A stretch of DNA of 64,000 nt from Stenogyne calaminthoides (GCA_037126765.1 JBBCBC010000053.1:558001-622000), one strand, 5' to 3'; shown: positions 23,610 through 36,440, counted from the stretch's first letter. The notes: a model not told the origin generated them from the sequence alone. Program-made: numbers and translations.

Positions 23610-23720
23610 TTTTATCTGAGCTTTTGAAAAATTCAGTAAATAAGATAAATTCAGATAGACCACAAGTATTTTTAGCAAATAAAACTTTGGTCAACAAAGC
23701 AGGTGGTCAAGTTGAACCAC

Positions 23721-23733
23721 TGCTCTGATACCA
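23721..23733 (-). other. Element C primer-binding site
   Basis: The minus strand reads TGGTATCAGAGCA, complementary to the 3' end of initiator methionine tRNA, two bases inside the 5' LTR boundary. Confidence 0.9.
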
Positions 23734-23735
23734 CT

Positions 23736-25868
23736 TGTTGGTCCTGGTGCAAACGAGTCTTACACGTGTATGGGGAGGAATACACGTGTTCAGTGTTTTT
23801 AAAACTTTTTCTTACTGAGGTCAGCTTGGGTCAGATAATCCTGAAGATTAGGTCCTGAGAAGCACAGATCGCTCTGAGTCAAAGTCTACAGAGGCAGTGA
23901 TCCTGAGCTGCTTTCAGAAACCTCAGATAATCCCAACTGAGTCCTGAGTATCAGAGATCCTGAGTTGCTTGGATCAGATAACTAACTTACTGAACCCTCA
24001 GAAGAGTAAGCTCAGTTTGGTAACTATCTATTCTAGCTACTCAGAAGTGCGGAATGGTTGGCCCTTTAGTTTATACTCGTTTTAAAGCTTTGCTGAAAAC
24101 CTTCCTTAAATGGAATAGTGATTAGGCTGTGATTCAATTGCATGAAACTTCCAGTGGATTGATTCCAACTGAAATATCAGTGAAAATATGCTTTCAAACT
24201 CAGTGATGCAATAGTTAAGCACAGATAAAGAAAGCAATAAACAAGACATCAATTATAGTGGTTCAGAGACTCAAGCTCCTACGTCCACTCTCTCTGATCC
24301 TAAGAGAAATTCACTAATCACTTATGAGATTTCTGACTACCTCGTGTAGTTTACTTACTCAACTCGGCCCTGAGCTTTATGACTACTCCACGTAGTTTAC
24401 TTACTCAACCCGACCTTGAGTTTTCTGACTACCTCTGTAGTTTACTTACTCAAACACAAACAAGTTTTCAGACTACCTCTGTAGCTTACTAACTTCTCCT
24501 CTAGAGCTTTCTGACTACTCCGCGTAGTTTACTAACTCTTTACAACTCTTCTCACCAACAAACACACTCCAACTACCTTCTCAAGGGTTTGGGGTTTCTC
24601 GGTTGGTTTCCAACTAGGATGAGATATCCTTTACAATGAAGTACAATGCAAAGGGTTAGGATATCTCGACTAAGCTTCGAATATGTCTTATCAAGCTAGG
24701 CTTAGTTTAGTGAGCTCTCTTCAATATAAAAGCACTTGGGAAATTCTAGGTTTTTTGAGTGCTTCAACTTTGCGATAATAAGTTTGAGCTCTTGAGTTGC
24801 TTACAAATTTTCCGTAACCTTACAATGTAGAGGGTCACAAGTATTTATAGGCATACACCAAGGTCACTCTTGAAAACTATCCGTTGGAGAGATAGCTTCG
24901 TGAGTTTCCTCTTATGGTGTGTGAGGAATGGTTATATTTAGGGTTTGAAACTCCCTAACACGTTTTAGGCAATAGCCTTTCATGTAGCTGGTCTTAACTT
25001 TTTGCAGTCTGGAACTTTTGTACTTCTGACATCTTTTTCAGCGACCTGTCACTGTTAGTGTCAGTATGGTACAGTGCTGTCTTTCTCTTTTTGACTTTTG
25101 TCTCCAGTTAAAGGTAGACACCTTCAACGGCTCTTTTGGTTACAAACTCTGAGTTTGATATAACCTTAACAACACTTCTGACTTAGTTCCTTTTGTCTGC
25201 ATTTGAATGTCTTGGCAAATATCTATTTTCTAAGGAATCGCGATCTTCTCAGTATTGCATCCTTCAGATAGATATATTCAGTGCCTCGGAACATTCAGGT
25301 TTATACTGAGCATTCAGTACATTACTGACTCGTCAGTAATTACTGTGCCTTCAGTATTCTTGATCTTCAGTCTTCAGTATTGCGTCTTCAGAGTCTTCTG
25401 AGTCTTCAGGGTCTTCTGAGTCTTCAGAGTCTTCTGAGTCTTCAGGGTCTTCAGAGTCTTCAGAGTCTTCTGAGTCTTCTGAGATATACTGACTGATACA
25501 CTGAATCTTCATGCTGAGTCTTCAGTTCCTCAGTTTCATACTGAGTCTTCAGTATCTCAGTTTCACACTGAGTCTTTAGATACTCAGTTTCTCAATGAGT
25601 CTTCAGATTCTCAGTTTCTCATTGAGTCTTCAGAAACTTCAGTTTCATACTGAAACTTCAGTTTCTTCAGAAACATACTGAGTTCTTCAGAGTCTTCAGA
25701 ATCTATCCTGATCTATATCTGTTGACTATACATTTTGCAGATAACATCCTGAATACTCTAAAACTGAATCCTGACTCAACTATCAAGATCATTTTGAACA
25801 TGTCACACTCAGGGGTTTTGGGATCTTAATCAAAATCATATATCTTTTATTAAATTCATCTCCCAACA
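23736..25868 (-). repeat. Element C 5' LTR
   Basis: This 2133-bp LTR is the partner of 11755-13853. It contains a region of short repeats of TCTTCAGAGTCTTCTGAG type (25380-25490) and a TATA box at 24842-24849. Confidence 0.92.
24842..24849 (-). promoter_or_regulatory. Element C LTR TATA box
   Basis: The minus strand reads CCTATAAATACTTG, about 1.0 kb from the upstream (25868) end of the LTR. It is kept in the 3' LTR at 12863-12870 and, in altered form, in C2 at 36559-36566. Confidence 0.6.
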
Positions 25869-26747
25869 AAGTGCAATAACTGAAACAGGTGTTTAAAATA
25901 AAATAAATTATTGTTGCCTATTTTTTCTATTTTTTTTCGAAAATAATAAATAAAAGAGGGAGAAAGTTTTTCTTTGAATCTTGTTATGGAATGAAGATAA
26001 GTATTCTTGGAATACAAGATTATCTCATTAAATTCAAGAAATCTCCCACTTGACTATTTATTAGGTAATTTTCGTAAATCCCATAACAATAAGGAGGAGA
26101 AGATTTTGATGGGAGATATTTTGGGAAATAGAATATATTGGATATATTCAAGATTGTTTCTTGGAGAAGATGCAAAGAAATTTCCCAATAGCCAAATTGA
26201 CCTAAATTTTCGTCCCCCTCCTTATTATAAATAGGGGATGATTTTTTCATCCCCACTAGAACACATAAATTGATTTTTTCAGAAAAATATCAACTTCGAT
26301 AAAATATCAACTATTTTGAAACGTCGACAGATTGTGTTTTTTCGAAAAACTTCAATTGTGAGTGTGCAATTCCATGTGTTGGAAAAATTAGAAATCCACA
26401 AAGGTGGTGCAACATAATTTTATTTTTTCCTTTTTGTTAAATTGCTCGCGAGCATCCTACCACCGGATTATTGGACAAGGATGAGGGAATACTTGAGAAG
26501 GTTTTTTGGTGTGTTCGTGTGAACGGGATCCATCTTCTCAATGGTTGTCACTCCGAGAGGTTAGTTCACGTAAACTCCTAGCAATTCCGCATGCGTAGGA
26601 TTTATGTGACGAATTTGTATGCAAGATTTGTCGTTGAATTATTATTTAAATTAATGTAGGATTAATTAATGCTACTAATAATTGTTAGAATTAAATTTGT
26701 ATTTAAATATTCATCCCGAATAGATCCGGGCAATCCATTCCCTAACA

Positions 26748-27746
26748 ACTGGTATCAGAGCCTCAATTTCGGGCTCTGAATTTTAAATTGTAATTTAATT
26801 CGTTGTTCATTAAATTTGAATTTGGATAGTAGATTGCTAGATATTTTTTGCAGGTATCCAATTGTCATGGTATTTGATGAATGTTTATTTATGCATACAT
26901 ATAAATTGTGGTTTTTAATTCAATTCGTTCGAATTCGTTTTGCCTCGTGAGAAAATCCACGAGTAGATTAGGATTTGTTTGATTTGATCAATGTAATAGG
27001 CTAGTCTAGATCTAGGTTTATTTATTTTTTGTAAATAAATTGCAACCGGATCGAGAACGAAGATGAAGAATTAAAAATGGGTGACCAAGTGCCTGGACGT
27101 ACTCGAGCCAAGCACGAGGTGGTGCTAAGGCCGCAAGACGGGCTAGCCGAGAGGCACTCTCGCGACTGGGAAGAAGCCCAGACGGGCCGAGCGCCGGGGC
27201 GAAACTTAGGCCAACGGACGTGCACGGGCACACGATAGGGGTATGCGCGGGCACGAACGGCTAACGCGGGAAGAACATAGAACGCGCAGACAAGCGCCGC
27301 AAAGACAGCGCGGTGAGCGCGACGAGGGCGGTATAGCCAAGGGCATCGCGGGCGAGGTAGGTGGGCACGCCAGCAGATCCGCTTAAGATGCCGGTGATGC
27401 CACGTGATGCGGGCGGCAGGCGACGCGATCGCTGTGGAAGCGGGCGGGCGATGCGGGCACTCCACAAGACAAAAAGCAAGATGTAGATTCGCAGACGGCC
27501 GCCGAGAGTCGCTAAGCGACGAGTGGATGGACGGGTTAAGCGCAGTGCGCACGCGCGCGCACGACGAACCGTGTTTCGGACCGTGAGCTATCCAATGCCG
27601 GATGTCGTTTCGGATCTAGACGGAGGACATTCCAAAGAAAATGCTGCGGATGAGTGGGAGCCTTTCGAGATTAACGATGAAGGCTATGAAGACGATTTCT
27701 CAAGATCAAGACATGACAAAAATTAAACGTGATAATTGGATATATG
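26748..27746 (+). other. B2 leader: PBS, GC-rich module and conserved flanks
   Basis: The PBS TGGTATCAGAGCC is at 26750-26762. An AT-rich stretch follows and then, at about 27090-27565, a very GC- and CpG-rich module with no convincing open frame. Sequence conserved with B4 resumes at about 27570 (ACCGTGAGCTATCCAATGCC). In B4 the corresponding module (53902-54135) is half as long and does not align, while both flanks are conserved. A2 cuts the leader at 27747. Confidence 0.75.
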
Positions 27747-28785
27747 TGTTGGAATTTAGAGGCACGTAATACATGCGCAGCAGAAATAAACAATTCACCA
27801 ACAATGAACAATTAATTGCATAATTAAATACGAGTAAACGTAAACAGAATTCATATAGTAATTCGTATACAGTTTTCTCTACTATGGTATCCACGTAATC
27901 CCCAATTACGGACTTGCACAGATTTGTGTGACCCATAGGCCCTCATATATCGAGCGATTAGATAAACTAACGGTCTTAATTGCACCCTAGATAATAAATC
28001 AGTCATCCTCAATATATGAGGTGCGTTGCGAGAAACGTGCAACTACCTGTAACTGTAACATGGGCTATTACGATTTTTTCCTTTCATTCACGAATACTCG
28101 ATTAGTCTTGAACATGATGAAGTCTCTATTCAAATAACTTAATCAATTTATCTCTAATCACTAATTGATCATGTATGTCACACTTAGCCACAAAGTCTAA
28201 GTTGACATGTATAGGCCGATGACTTAGATTCAATTATGACGAGAAGATGATTATTCTCTCTAAATCCACTTTGAGGAATGAATCATATTCTTGGCTCAAC
28301 TACCACGCACATGCACTTCGTGATGAACCCAATTCAAGCCATATCTACCCATGGAAGGGTGCAAGCGTCGGTCATGGTCAAAGTTCATCATCCCACACAT
28401 GTCGTGCGTATTGACCTCAAGTCAAAGGAGTATCGCATCGCTCCCACTAACCGAGAAACCTGTAGACACATAGAGTGGAACTACATCAAACGGTTTCTCG
28501 GATGTATATACCAATCTCCATTGCATCATCAATATCTCATTCTTGATGATCCTTGATCGGGGCTATTTGAGAATCATGCTTAAGTCATCTGAGTTCTCAC
28601 AACCTCAATGACATCAATGACTCATGGGAGCACTTGTATGAATAAATGCAAACAATCAAACATAATATTCAAACAAGTGTATTGCCATACATTAATATTA
28701 AATGAACTATAATATTAAATCAAACTAAATATCATCGAGTATTATGTCCTTACAATAGATAGTCTCTAGGACACTAACACTAACA
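27747..28785 (-). repeat. A2 3' LTR
   Basis: Starts TGTTGGAATTTAGAGG and ends CTAACA, followed by the PPT (minus strand CAAGTGGGAGAT, 28786-28797). It is about 480 bp shorter than the A3 3' LTR because a block matching roughly 48620-49080 is missing. Confidence 0.85.
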
Positions 28786-28863
28786 ATCTCCCACTTGGGC
28801 TAGAGTCAATCACCTACATGTCTAACCCCTAGACCATCAAATGTCTAGTATGTACATGAACAC

Positions 28864-30040
28864 TCAGTGTTTTGGTGAAAGGGTCTGCCAAATTAAATAT
28901 GTGGGAATACATTTTAATTCTATTTCTCCTATCCTTATGATCTCTCGGATCAAATGATAAGTCTGGGTACATACTCGTTTATGCTTGTTGATCTCGGTTC
29001 CTTTGCTTGCGCAATCGCACCAACGTTGTCTCAATAAAATTTTATTAGACAACTGGCACTCGAAACTACCCCTAGTTCTCTTAAGAACTATAAAATCAAG
29101 ACAGCCTCCTTGAGGCTTCTGATACAACAATGTACTCAACTTCAATTGTTGAATCTGCGGTCCTTTTGCTTGTAACTATTCCAACTGACCGCCTCATTAT
29201 TGAGAGTGAAACGTAACCTGACTGTGATTTGTAATCATCATAGTCGGATTGGAAACTTGCATCAGCATAACTAGTCACTACTGGTTCTGACTGTCCACTA
29301 TAGACAAGGAAACATTCTTTAGTTCGTCTAAGATACCTCAAAATGGTCTTGACAACAATCCAGTGAGACTCACCCGGATTCTGTTGGTATCTATCAGTGA
29401 TGTTGATAGCGTAGGCCAAGTTTGGCCTAGTGCAAGTCATGGCATACATGATTGACCCAATTGCATATTCATATGGGACATATTTCATGTGCTTGATATC
29501 AACTTCAACAGAAGGACAATCCTTCTTTGACAACTTTATCTCATGATTTGCCGGTAGAGACACTCTCTTAGAGTTCTTTATCGCAAAATGCTTCAACACC
29601 TTGTCTACATAGGTGGACTGTGATAACCTCAACATCCTCTTGGATCTATCCCTTTGGATCTTGATCCCTAAGATGTAGCCGGCTTAACAAATATCCTTAA
29701 CCATGAAGGTCTTCGATAACTAATCTTCAACGGACTGCATTAACGGATATTATTTCTCAAAATCAATGTGCCATTGACATACACGAATTATGAAAACTAT
29801 ATTCTTCCCGTTGGGTTTACTATAAACACAAGGATCTTCCGAATTTCTGATGAAGTCAAAAGACTTGATGGCTTCATCAAATCGGATATTCCAACTCCTA
29901 GAAGCTTGCTTCAATCCATAAATGGATATCTTTAGCTTGCATACTATATTAGAATTTGACTTAGATGTGAAACCTTCCAATTGAGTCATAAACACTTCCT
30001 TATCAATGTCTCCATTGAGGAAATCTATTTTGACGTCCAT
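28864..30040 (-). pseudogene. A2 RT and RNase H remnant
   Basis: The longest piece (29096-29635, 179 codons) runs from the RT thumb (L-S-Q-S-T-Y-V-D-K-V-L) into RNase H, with Y-A-D-A-S-F-Q-S-D and an S-T-I-E-V-E-Y block. The upstream piece (29750-30040) holds M-D-V-K-I-D-F-L-N-G and the Y-G-L-K-Q-A-S-R-S-W block typical of Angela. The YVDD region is frameshifted near 29750. Confidence 0.8.
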
Positions 30041-31591
30041 CTGTCAAATCTCATAATCACAGTGTACTACTATATCAAGTAAAATTCTAATGGACTTGAT
30101 CTTTGCAACTAGTAGAAGGTCTAATAACAGTCAATGCCTTCGCGTTGACTATAACCCTTCGCCATCAACCTAGCTTTATAGGTTTGTACTTTTCAATTTG
30201 CATTGGTCTTTTGCATAAAGACCCAATCGCAACATATGGGTCTAAACCCTTTAGGAAACTCAACCAAGTCCTAGACTTGATTGGTGTACATCGAGTCCAT
30301 CTCGAATTTCATGGCTTCATGCTACTTCCCTTAATCAATATCTGATATTGTTTCAGAATAAGTATTAGGATCGTTCTTATCCGGTATGTCCACATTAACT
30401 AGTTCCTCCAAGAGGTAACCGTATCTAATGGGCAGATTACAATTCCTAATATACTTACGGAGCTGTGGTTGTGCAGGTTGTACATTCTGATCGTGAAAAT
30501 TTTTGTGGTGCATCGATTTAATCAATGTTCGAAGAGTCCTCAAGAGCTACACTTTCAGATGCCTCTTGGGCGGGAGTTTGAACTATGTTGTTCTCATTCA
30601 GCCCACTTGGAGGTTCTTGCACTGGCAAGCCTACTCCAATTACACTCCCACTGGCAGAAAGACGATCACCTAGTGAAAGACTCCCACTGTGAAAGTTGTT
30701 GAATGCTCCCACTGATTCCTTGTCATGGTGCTTTGACAATATATCAGTCTCTTTGTTAATTTGTTGTTCTTGAATTTCTTCAAGTTCTATCAGCTTACGA
30801 CCTTGTTCCTTAAAGACATAGTCTTCTTCGAGGAACTTGGTCTGCCTAGAAACAATCACTGATTATTTCTCAGGTAGATATAAGTAATATCCTTTAGTTT
30901 CTTTAGGATATCCCTCAAAGTAACCCTTTTCACCTTTGGATTCCAACTTGTCGGTAAGCATCCTTTTCACAATCACGGGGCAACCCCATGTTAGATATGT
31001 GTAAAAGTTGGCTTCTCGCCACACCATGATTCATATGGTGTATGCTCAACCGATTTAGATGGAATCCTATTTAGAATGTAAATTGAGGTTTGTAACGCTT
31101 ATCCCATAAGAATGTTGGAAGACAGGAAAAGCTCATCATGGACCTCACCATGTCTTAACAGGATTTGGTTTCTCCTCTCGAACACACCGTTCATCTGAGG
31201 TGTTCCAGGAGGAGTCCCTTATGACTGGATTTCATGTAACTTCAAGTAATCAATGAATTCATGGCTAAGGTATTCACCTCCTCGATCTGATCGAAGAGTC
31301 TTGATACTCTTACCAAGTTGCTTCTTTACTTCAGCCTTAAACTCTTTGAATTTCACAAACGATTCGAATTTGTGTTTCATAAGATACACATATCCGTATC
31401 TTGAGAAATCATCACTAAAAGTGATGAAGTATCCGAAGTGACCCCTAGCTAAAGTGGACAATGGTCCACAAACATCGTTTTAGATCAACTCTAGAACTTC
31501 TTTGGCATGCATCCCTTTCCCAGAAAAGGGTCTGTTGATCATCTTGCCCATGAAATAAGATTCACAATCTCCATAAGACTCACAGTCGAAT
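30041..31591 (-). pseudogene. A2 integrase and linker remnant
   Basis: The linker (30331-30859) precedes RT in the minus sense. The integrase C-terminal part lies at about 30870-31010 and the core at 31080-31461, where S-D-R-G-G-E-Y keeps the second catalytic Asp. A TAA follows L-H-E-I-Q-S at 31219. The element ends at 31591 in the GAG-pre-integrase region. Confidence 0.75.
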
Positions 31592-34468
31592 TTGACATGA
31601 TATTCGGTTAGAAAGAATTTCGGTTTTAGAAAGAATTTAATTTCGGTTTCTAAACTTTACCTTGATGGATATTCGGTTACTTTTGACAAAGTTGTTACCA
31701 TTTCTCTTTATGATAAATTTATCTGTCATGGAACGTTGTCGAATAATCTCTATACAATTAATTGTGCACACCACTCACGAAATGCATCCTATAACACATC
31801 AACTATTTCTGATAAAAGAAAACGTTCATCAGACGTGAACGAGATACTTCTATGGCATCTCAGATTTGGACATATTAATCCAAAAAGGATTCAAAGGTTG
31901 GTAGAAGAAGGTTCATTGGAGTCACTCCGGGTTGAACCAATCCCAACTTGCGAATCATGTTTGGAGGGTAAAATGACCAAGAGGGCATTCGGAGCCAAGG
32001 GGAATAGAGCCAAATAAGTTTTAGAAATCATTCACACAGACGTATGTGGTCCAATGTCAATCAAAGCAAGAGGAGGTTATGAGTATTTCGTCACCTTTAT
32101 TGATGATTACTCAAGGTACGACAATATTTTCCTTATGAAACATAAATTTGAGACCTTTGACAAATTCAAAGAATTTAAGGCTCAAGCAGAGAATCATAGG
32201 GAAAAATGCATCAAGTCTCTACGATCTGATCGTGGAGGTGAGTACCTCAGCGATGAGTTTTTGAACTACTTATCAGATGAAGGGATTGTATCCCAGCTAA
32301 CTGCACCTGGAACCCCTCAACAAAACAGGGTTGCAAAGCGAAAAAACATAACTCTTTTAGAAATGGTTAGATCAATGATGAGTTATGCGGATCTACCCAA
32401 GTCGTTCTAGGGTCATGCCTTGGAAACAACGGCTTATATTCTGAACTTGGTGCCATCCAAATCAGTTCCCAAAACTCCCAAAGAACTGTGGACCGGGAGC
32501 AAGCCCAGTTTGAGACATATGAGAATTTGGGGGTGTCCGGCCTACGTGTTGGACAAGGAAGCCGGAAAATTGGATCCTCGATCAGAATTAGGGTTGTTTT
32601 AGGATACCCCGAGGGAACAAAAGGGTGTATGTTCTATGGTCCCGAAGATCAATAAGTGGTAATAAGAACCCACTTTAGATTTTTGGAAGAAGACTATATG
32701 AATGAAAGAAAGCCCAGGAGTGAGATTACCTTAAATGAGCTAAGGGGGCTAACCTCAGTGCCAACTGTACAAGATGATATACCAAACGACACACTTACAC
32801 AACCAGAACCTCGTCGTCGTGGGAGGGTTGTAAGACAAACCGAGAGATTCATGGGGGTAGGAGAGTCCTCGGACTTAGTCCCCGGTCAAGATGAATCAGA
32901 CCCATGGACTTACGACGAGGCAATCCAAGACAAGGATGCGGTTTCTTGGCGAACAACAATGGAAGCCGAAATGAGTTCTATGGATCATAACAGAGTGTGG
33001 GAGCTAGTCGAACCACTTAATAGGGTCAAACTCATTGGTTGCAAGTGGGTATATAAGAGGAAAAGAGGACCGGACGGGAAGGTGGAAACCTTCAAAGCAA
33101 GGCTTGTGGCGAAAGGTTATACTCAGAAAGAAGGGTTCGACTATGAGGAAACCTTTTCACATGTAGCAATGCTCAAGTCCATCCGAATCTTCTTGTCGAT
33201 TGCTGCGCATCTCGACTTTGAAATCTGGCAAATGGATGTCAAGACGGCTTTCCTTAACGGAAGTATAGAAATCTATATGCAACAACTCCAAGACTTCATT
33301 GAAAAAGGCCAAGAACACCTAGTTTGTAAGCTCAAGAAGTCCATGTATGGACTCAAACAAGCATCCAGAGCTTGGAACCAATGTTTTGATCAAGTAATAA
33401 AGTCTTATGGGTTTGATCAAAATGAGTACGAATGTTGTGTGTACAAGAAGCATGTCAGAACTGCATTGGTATTCTTGGTACTATACGTAGACGACATTCT
33501 GCTCATCGGGGACGATGTAAAGGTGTTGTCAGACGTAAGGGCATGGCTTTCAAAACAGTTTGATATGAAGGATTTAGGGGAAGCCGAGCACATCCTTGGG
33601 ATCAAGATCACTCGAGATCGCAAGAAAAGGATGATAGACTTATCGCAAGCTTCATATAGACATTGTCTTGAAAAGATTCAGCATGCAGGATTCCAAGAAA
33701 GGTTTCGTACCTTTCAGACATGGAATCCATCTATCCAAGGAAATGCGCCCTAAGACACAAAAGGAGATAGATGACATGAAAGGCATTCCTTATGCTTCGG
33801 CTGTCGGAAGTCTTATGTATGCAATGTTGTGCACGAGACCGGATATCTGCTTTGCCGTTGGCATGGTAGCGAGATATCAAAGTAATCCGGGAAAAGAGCA
33901 TTGGATGGCAGTTAAGAACATTCTGAAGTATCTAAAAAGAACTCGAGATAGAATGTTAGTTTATCAGTCAGATAGTCTAATCCCCATCGGTTACAAGGAC
34001 TCGGATTTCCAATCAGACTTAGATTCCAGAAAAGCTACCTCCGGTAATGTGTTTTGCATGGGGGGAGGAGCCATGACATGGAGAAGCGTTAAGCAGAAAT
34101 GCATCGCCGATTCTACCATGGAAGCCGAATACGTAGCTGCTTGCGAGGCAGCGAAAGAAGTGGTTTGACTCAAGAACTTTCTAGTGGACTTGGATGTAGT
34201 TCCGAATTTGCCCAGCACAATCACTATTTACTGTGATAATGCCGGAGCAGTTGCAAATTCAAGGGAACCAAGAGCCCACAAGTCTAGCAAACACATTGAA
34301 AGGAAATACCATATTATACGAGAAATCGTTAAGAGAGGAGATATAAAGGTGGCAAAGATCGCGTCAGAAGATAACCTAGCAGATCCATTCACAAAGGGTC
34401 TGCCTCAAAACACAGTCGAGAGACATGTGGAAGGAATGGGTGTCAAGACCGTTGTTAATCTGCTTTGA
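31592..34468 (+). pseudogene. B3 pol: integrase, RT, RNase H
   Basis: The frame starts in the protease/GAG-pre-integrase region with no gag before it. The zinc-finger domain (31736-32017) has W-H-L-R-F-G-H and C-E-S-C. In the integrase core (32054-32410) the D of S-D-R-G-G-E-Y is kept, but the Glu of the usual V-x-E-R-R-N is Lys. RT is open for 365 codons (32656-33753) with Y-V-D-D intact. A frameshift near 33655 leads to RNase H (33668-34468), with D-S-D-F-Q-S-D and M-E-A-E-Y. In-frame stops replace Trp at about 32408 (TAG) and 34166 (TGA), both G-to-A changes as expected from decay of methylated cytosine. A TAA lies near 32015 and a frameshift near 32600. Confidence 0.85.
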
Positions 34469-34585
34469 GTATAAGTGGGAGATATTATTAGGTTCGTGTA
34501 GGTGACATTAGATGTCACGCATTAGGAACTACACGAGATATGATGTAGTATACTTAAAAGCAGACTTTGAGTATAAGTGGGAGAT
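34466..34585 (+). other. B3 duplicated polypurine tract and hairpin
   Basis: Purine tracts GTATAAGTGGGAGAT lie near 34469-34483 and at 34571-34585. Between them CGTGTAG (34495-34501) pairs with CTACACG (34529-34535), and GTGACAT (34502-34508) pairs with ATGTCAC (34512-34518). The spacer inside the outer arm differs from B1, but both arms are identical. Confidence 0.75.
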
Positions 34586-36440
34586 TGTTGGGGTTATACT
34601 AGAGAGTATGTTTTTACTTTGTATAACCAAACTGAATTCCGTCTTATTTACTAAAACAAAACATTTATCACTGATGCTTTAAATATCATTGAATGTTACA
34701 TATATTTACTGCATAACTGTTCAATAAATAGTACGTGTTATATTGTAGTTAATTTAGTGATACCAAATCACAGAAGATTAAATTAACAGTCCATTGTAAC
34801 TAAAAGTACGCTGTTCATGACCTAGATGGAAATGAACAATCCATCGTGAAAGGTTGAAGTGTAAGGCTCAGATTGGCTTGTCTTGACTAAGAGATTACAC
34901 TTGTGCATGACTGATGCACTGAATAGGACCTACAGGAGGATAAATTCTTCAGTACTTAATTAGGAAGAATTAGACCTCAGTGGTTCGTTATTTCTTAATC
35001 TTCGTCCCTTAAATATGATCGTGTGTGGTTAGTAATTATTGCTTTGACTTATGACGGATAGAGAATCAATGAGATTCAATACTTTATATCTTGGGCAATA
35101 TTATTGGTTCACATGCGATTGCTAAGATTTAATACGAAGAATCGTGTGCAAGTACGCTTGTTCGATTTGTCCCCTTTTTAGGTTCATAAGATTTATCATA
35201 CCAAATCTTGCAAGTGGAATTAGTTTCTGGTATGGATAATAATGTTGAACTGTTCCTTGACCAAGGACAAAAGATATTAATTAAAGGAAAGTTATTTTAG
35301 TGGCTTGAATTAATTAATGGGCTGGATATCTTAAACGAGGGAAATAATAATCGGGAGCCGTATTAACAGTAATATGGGTTAAGATGGATAGTGCAATATT
35401 AATTATGTAGTGAGATTAACTAATATTTATGGGCTTGAATAATATTGTGGCTCAATATTAGATATTCAAAGTCCATTAGAAGATCCAATCTTAATTCTCC
35501 TAAAGGCCCCTCAAGTAGCTCAAACATAATGTCCAATAACTGAAAAAGGTGTTTAAAATAAAATAAATTATGGTTGCTTATTTTTTTCTATTTTTTTTCG
35601 AAAAACATGAATAAAAGGGGAGAAATATTTTCTTTGAATTTTCTTATGCAATGAGGATGTGTATTCTTGGAATACAAGATTATCTCATTAAATTTAAGAA
35701 ATATCCCACTTAGTTATTTATGTGGGATTTTCGAAAATTATGAGAAATTAAGGGAAAGAAAGATTTTCATGATTTTCTTGAAAAGATATTATGGAAGATA
35801 TGTATTCTTGGAATACAAGTATATCTCATAAATTCAAGAAGATCCAAATTTTGGAATCTTTATCCTAAAATTTCGAAAATACCATAACAATAAGAGAGTG
35901 GAATTTTTATGGAATATTTTAATTATGGAGAAAAGAATATATTGGATATATATTCAAGATTTCTTGGAGATCAAGAAAGAGACTTTTCCTCCCCATTCCC
36001 CTAGTAAAAATCGGCCATCACCCTCTTATAAATAGGGGATGATTTTTTCATCCCCAAGTGCAATTCCATGTGTTAGAAAAATTAGAAATCCACAAAGGTG
36101 GTGCAACATAATTTTATTTTTTTTCCTTTTGTTAAATTGTTCGCGAGTTCCTACCACCGGATTGTTGAACAAGGATAAGGGAATACTTGAGAAGGTCTTT
36201 TGGTGTGTTCGTGTGAACGGGATCCATCTTCTCAACGGTTGTCACTCCGAGAGGTTAGTTCACTTAAACCCGTAGCAATTCCGCATGCGTAGGATTTATG
36301 TGAACTGTTTTATGCATGATTTGTTGTTGAATTATTTTTTGAATTAATATAGGATTAATTCATGCTAGTAATAATTGTTAGAATTAAATTTGTATTTAAA
36401 TATTCATCTCGAATAGATCCAGGCAATTAATTCCCCAACA
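34586..36440 (+). repeat. B3 3' LTR
   Basis: This 1855-bp LTR starts TGTTGGGG and ends CCCCAACA, with a TATAAATA box at 36027-36034. It has an extra stretch around 35710-35900 compared with the other family B LTRs. No target duplication can be checked, because the right side joins a truncated Sirevirus LTR. Confidence 0.85.

Larger units (their letters stand above)
11755..25868 (-). mobile_element. Element C: full-length Sirevirus (Ty1/copia) with an additional 3' ORF
   Basis: This 14.1-kb element has LTRs at 11755-13853 (3') and 23736-25868 (5'). In the minus sense the order is PBS, gag, protease, integrase, RT, RNase H, a long additional ORF, PPT and LTR. The RT blocks I-Y-V-D-D-I-I-F-G-S and M-G-E-M-N-F-F-L-G-L-Q are of the SIRE/Maximus type. 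It inserted into a family B LTR. The coding parts carry stops, frameshifts and a catalytic integrase substitution, so it is not autonomous now. The LTRs are very similar except in patches where the left copy has lost CAG/CTG trinucleotides. Confidence 0.92.
10821..26747 (+). repeat. Family B LTR shared by B1 and B2, split by element C
   Basis: The LTR starts TGTTGGGGTTATAC at 10821, is interrupted at 11755-25868 by element C, and ends CTAACA at 26747. Without C it is about 1.8 kb and matches the LTRs at 34586-36440 and 51787-53551. It is preceded by a PPT (the 3' end of B1) and followed by a PBS (the 5' end of B2). It therefore serves as the 3' LTR of one element and the 5' LTR of the next, as expected after unequal recombination between LTRs. 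A TATAAATA box lies at 26226-26233. Confidence 0.85.
27747..31591 (-). mobile_element. A2: 5'-truncated copia element inserted in family B
   Basis: The minus-strand family A copy has a 3' LTR, RNase H, RT, linker and integrase, then stops inside the integrase at 31591. Family B sequence in plus orientation lies on both sides (B2 leader to the left, B3 pol to the right). The simplest reading is that A2 inserted into one B element, and that a later deletion removed the 5' half of A2 together with the gag of that B element. Confidence 0.82.

Noticed and set aside
27022..27586. Several overlapping frames in the GC-rich leader module of B2, up to 176 codons
   Set aside because: High GC content makes stops rare. 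Frames on both strands are equally open, the module is not conserved in B4, and no domain is recognisable.
27747..36440. A2 and B3 as independent neighbouring insertions
   Set aside because: The same family B element continues on both sides of A2 (leader left, pol right) in one orientation, so nesting followed by a deletion explains it with fewer steps, although no target duplication can be checked.
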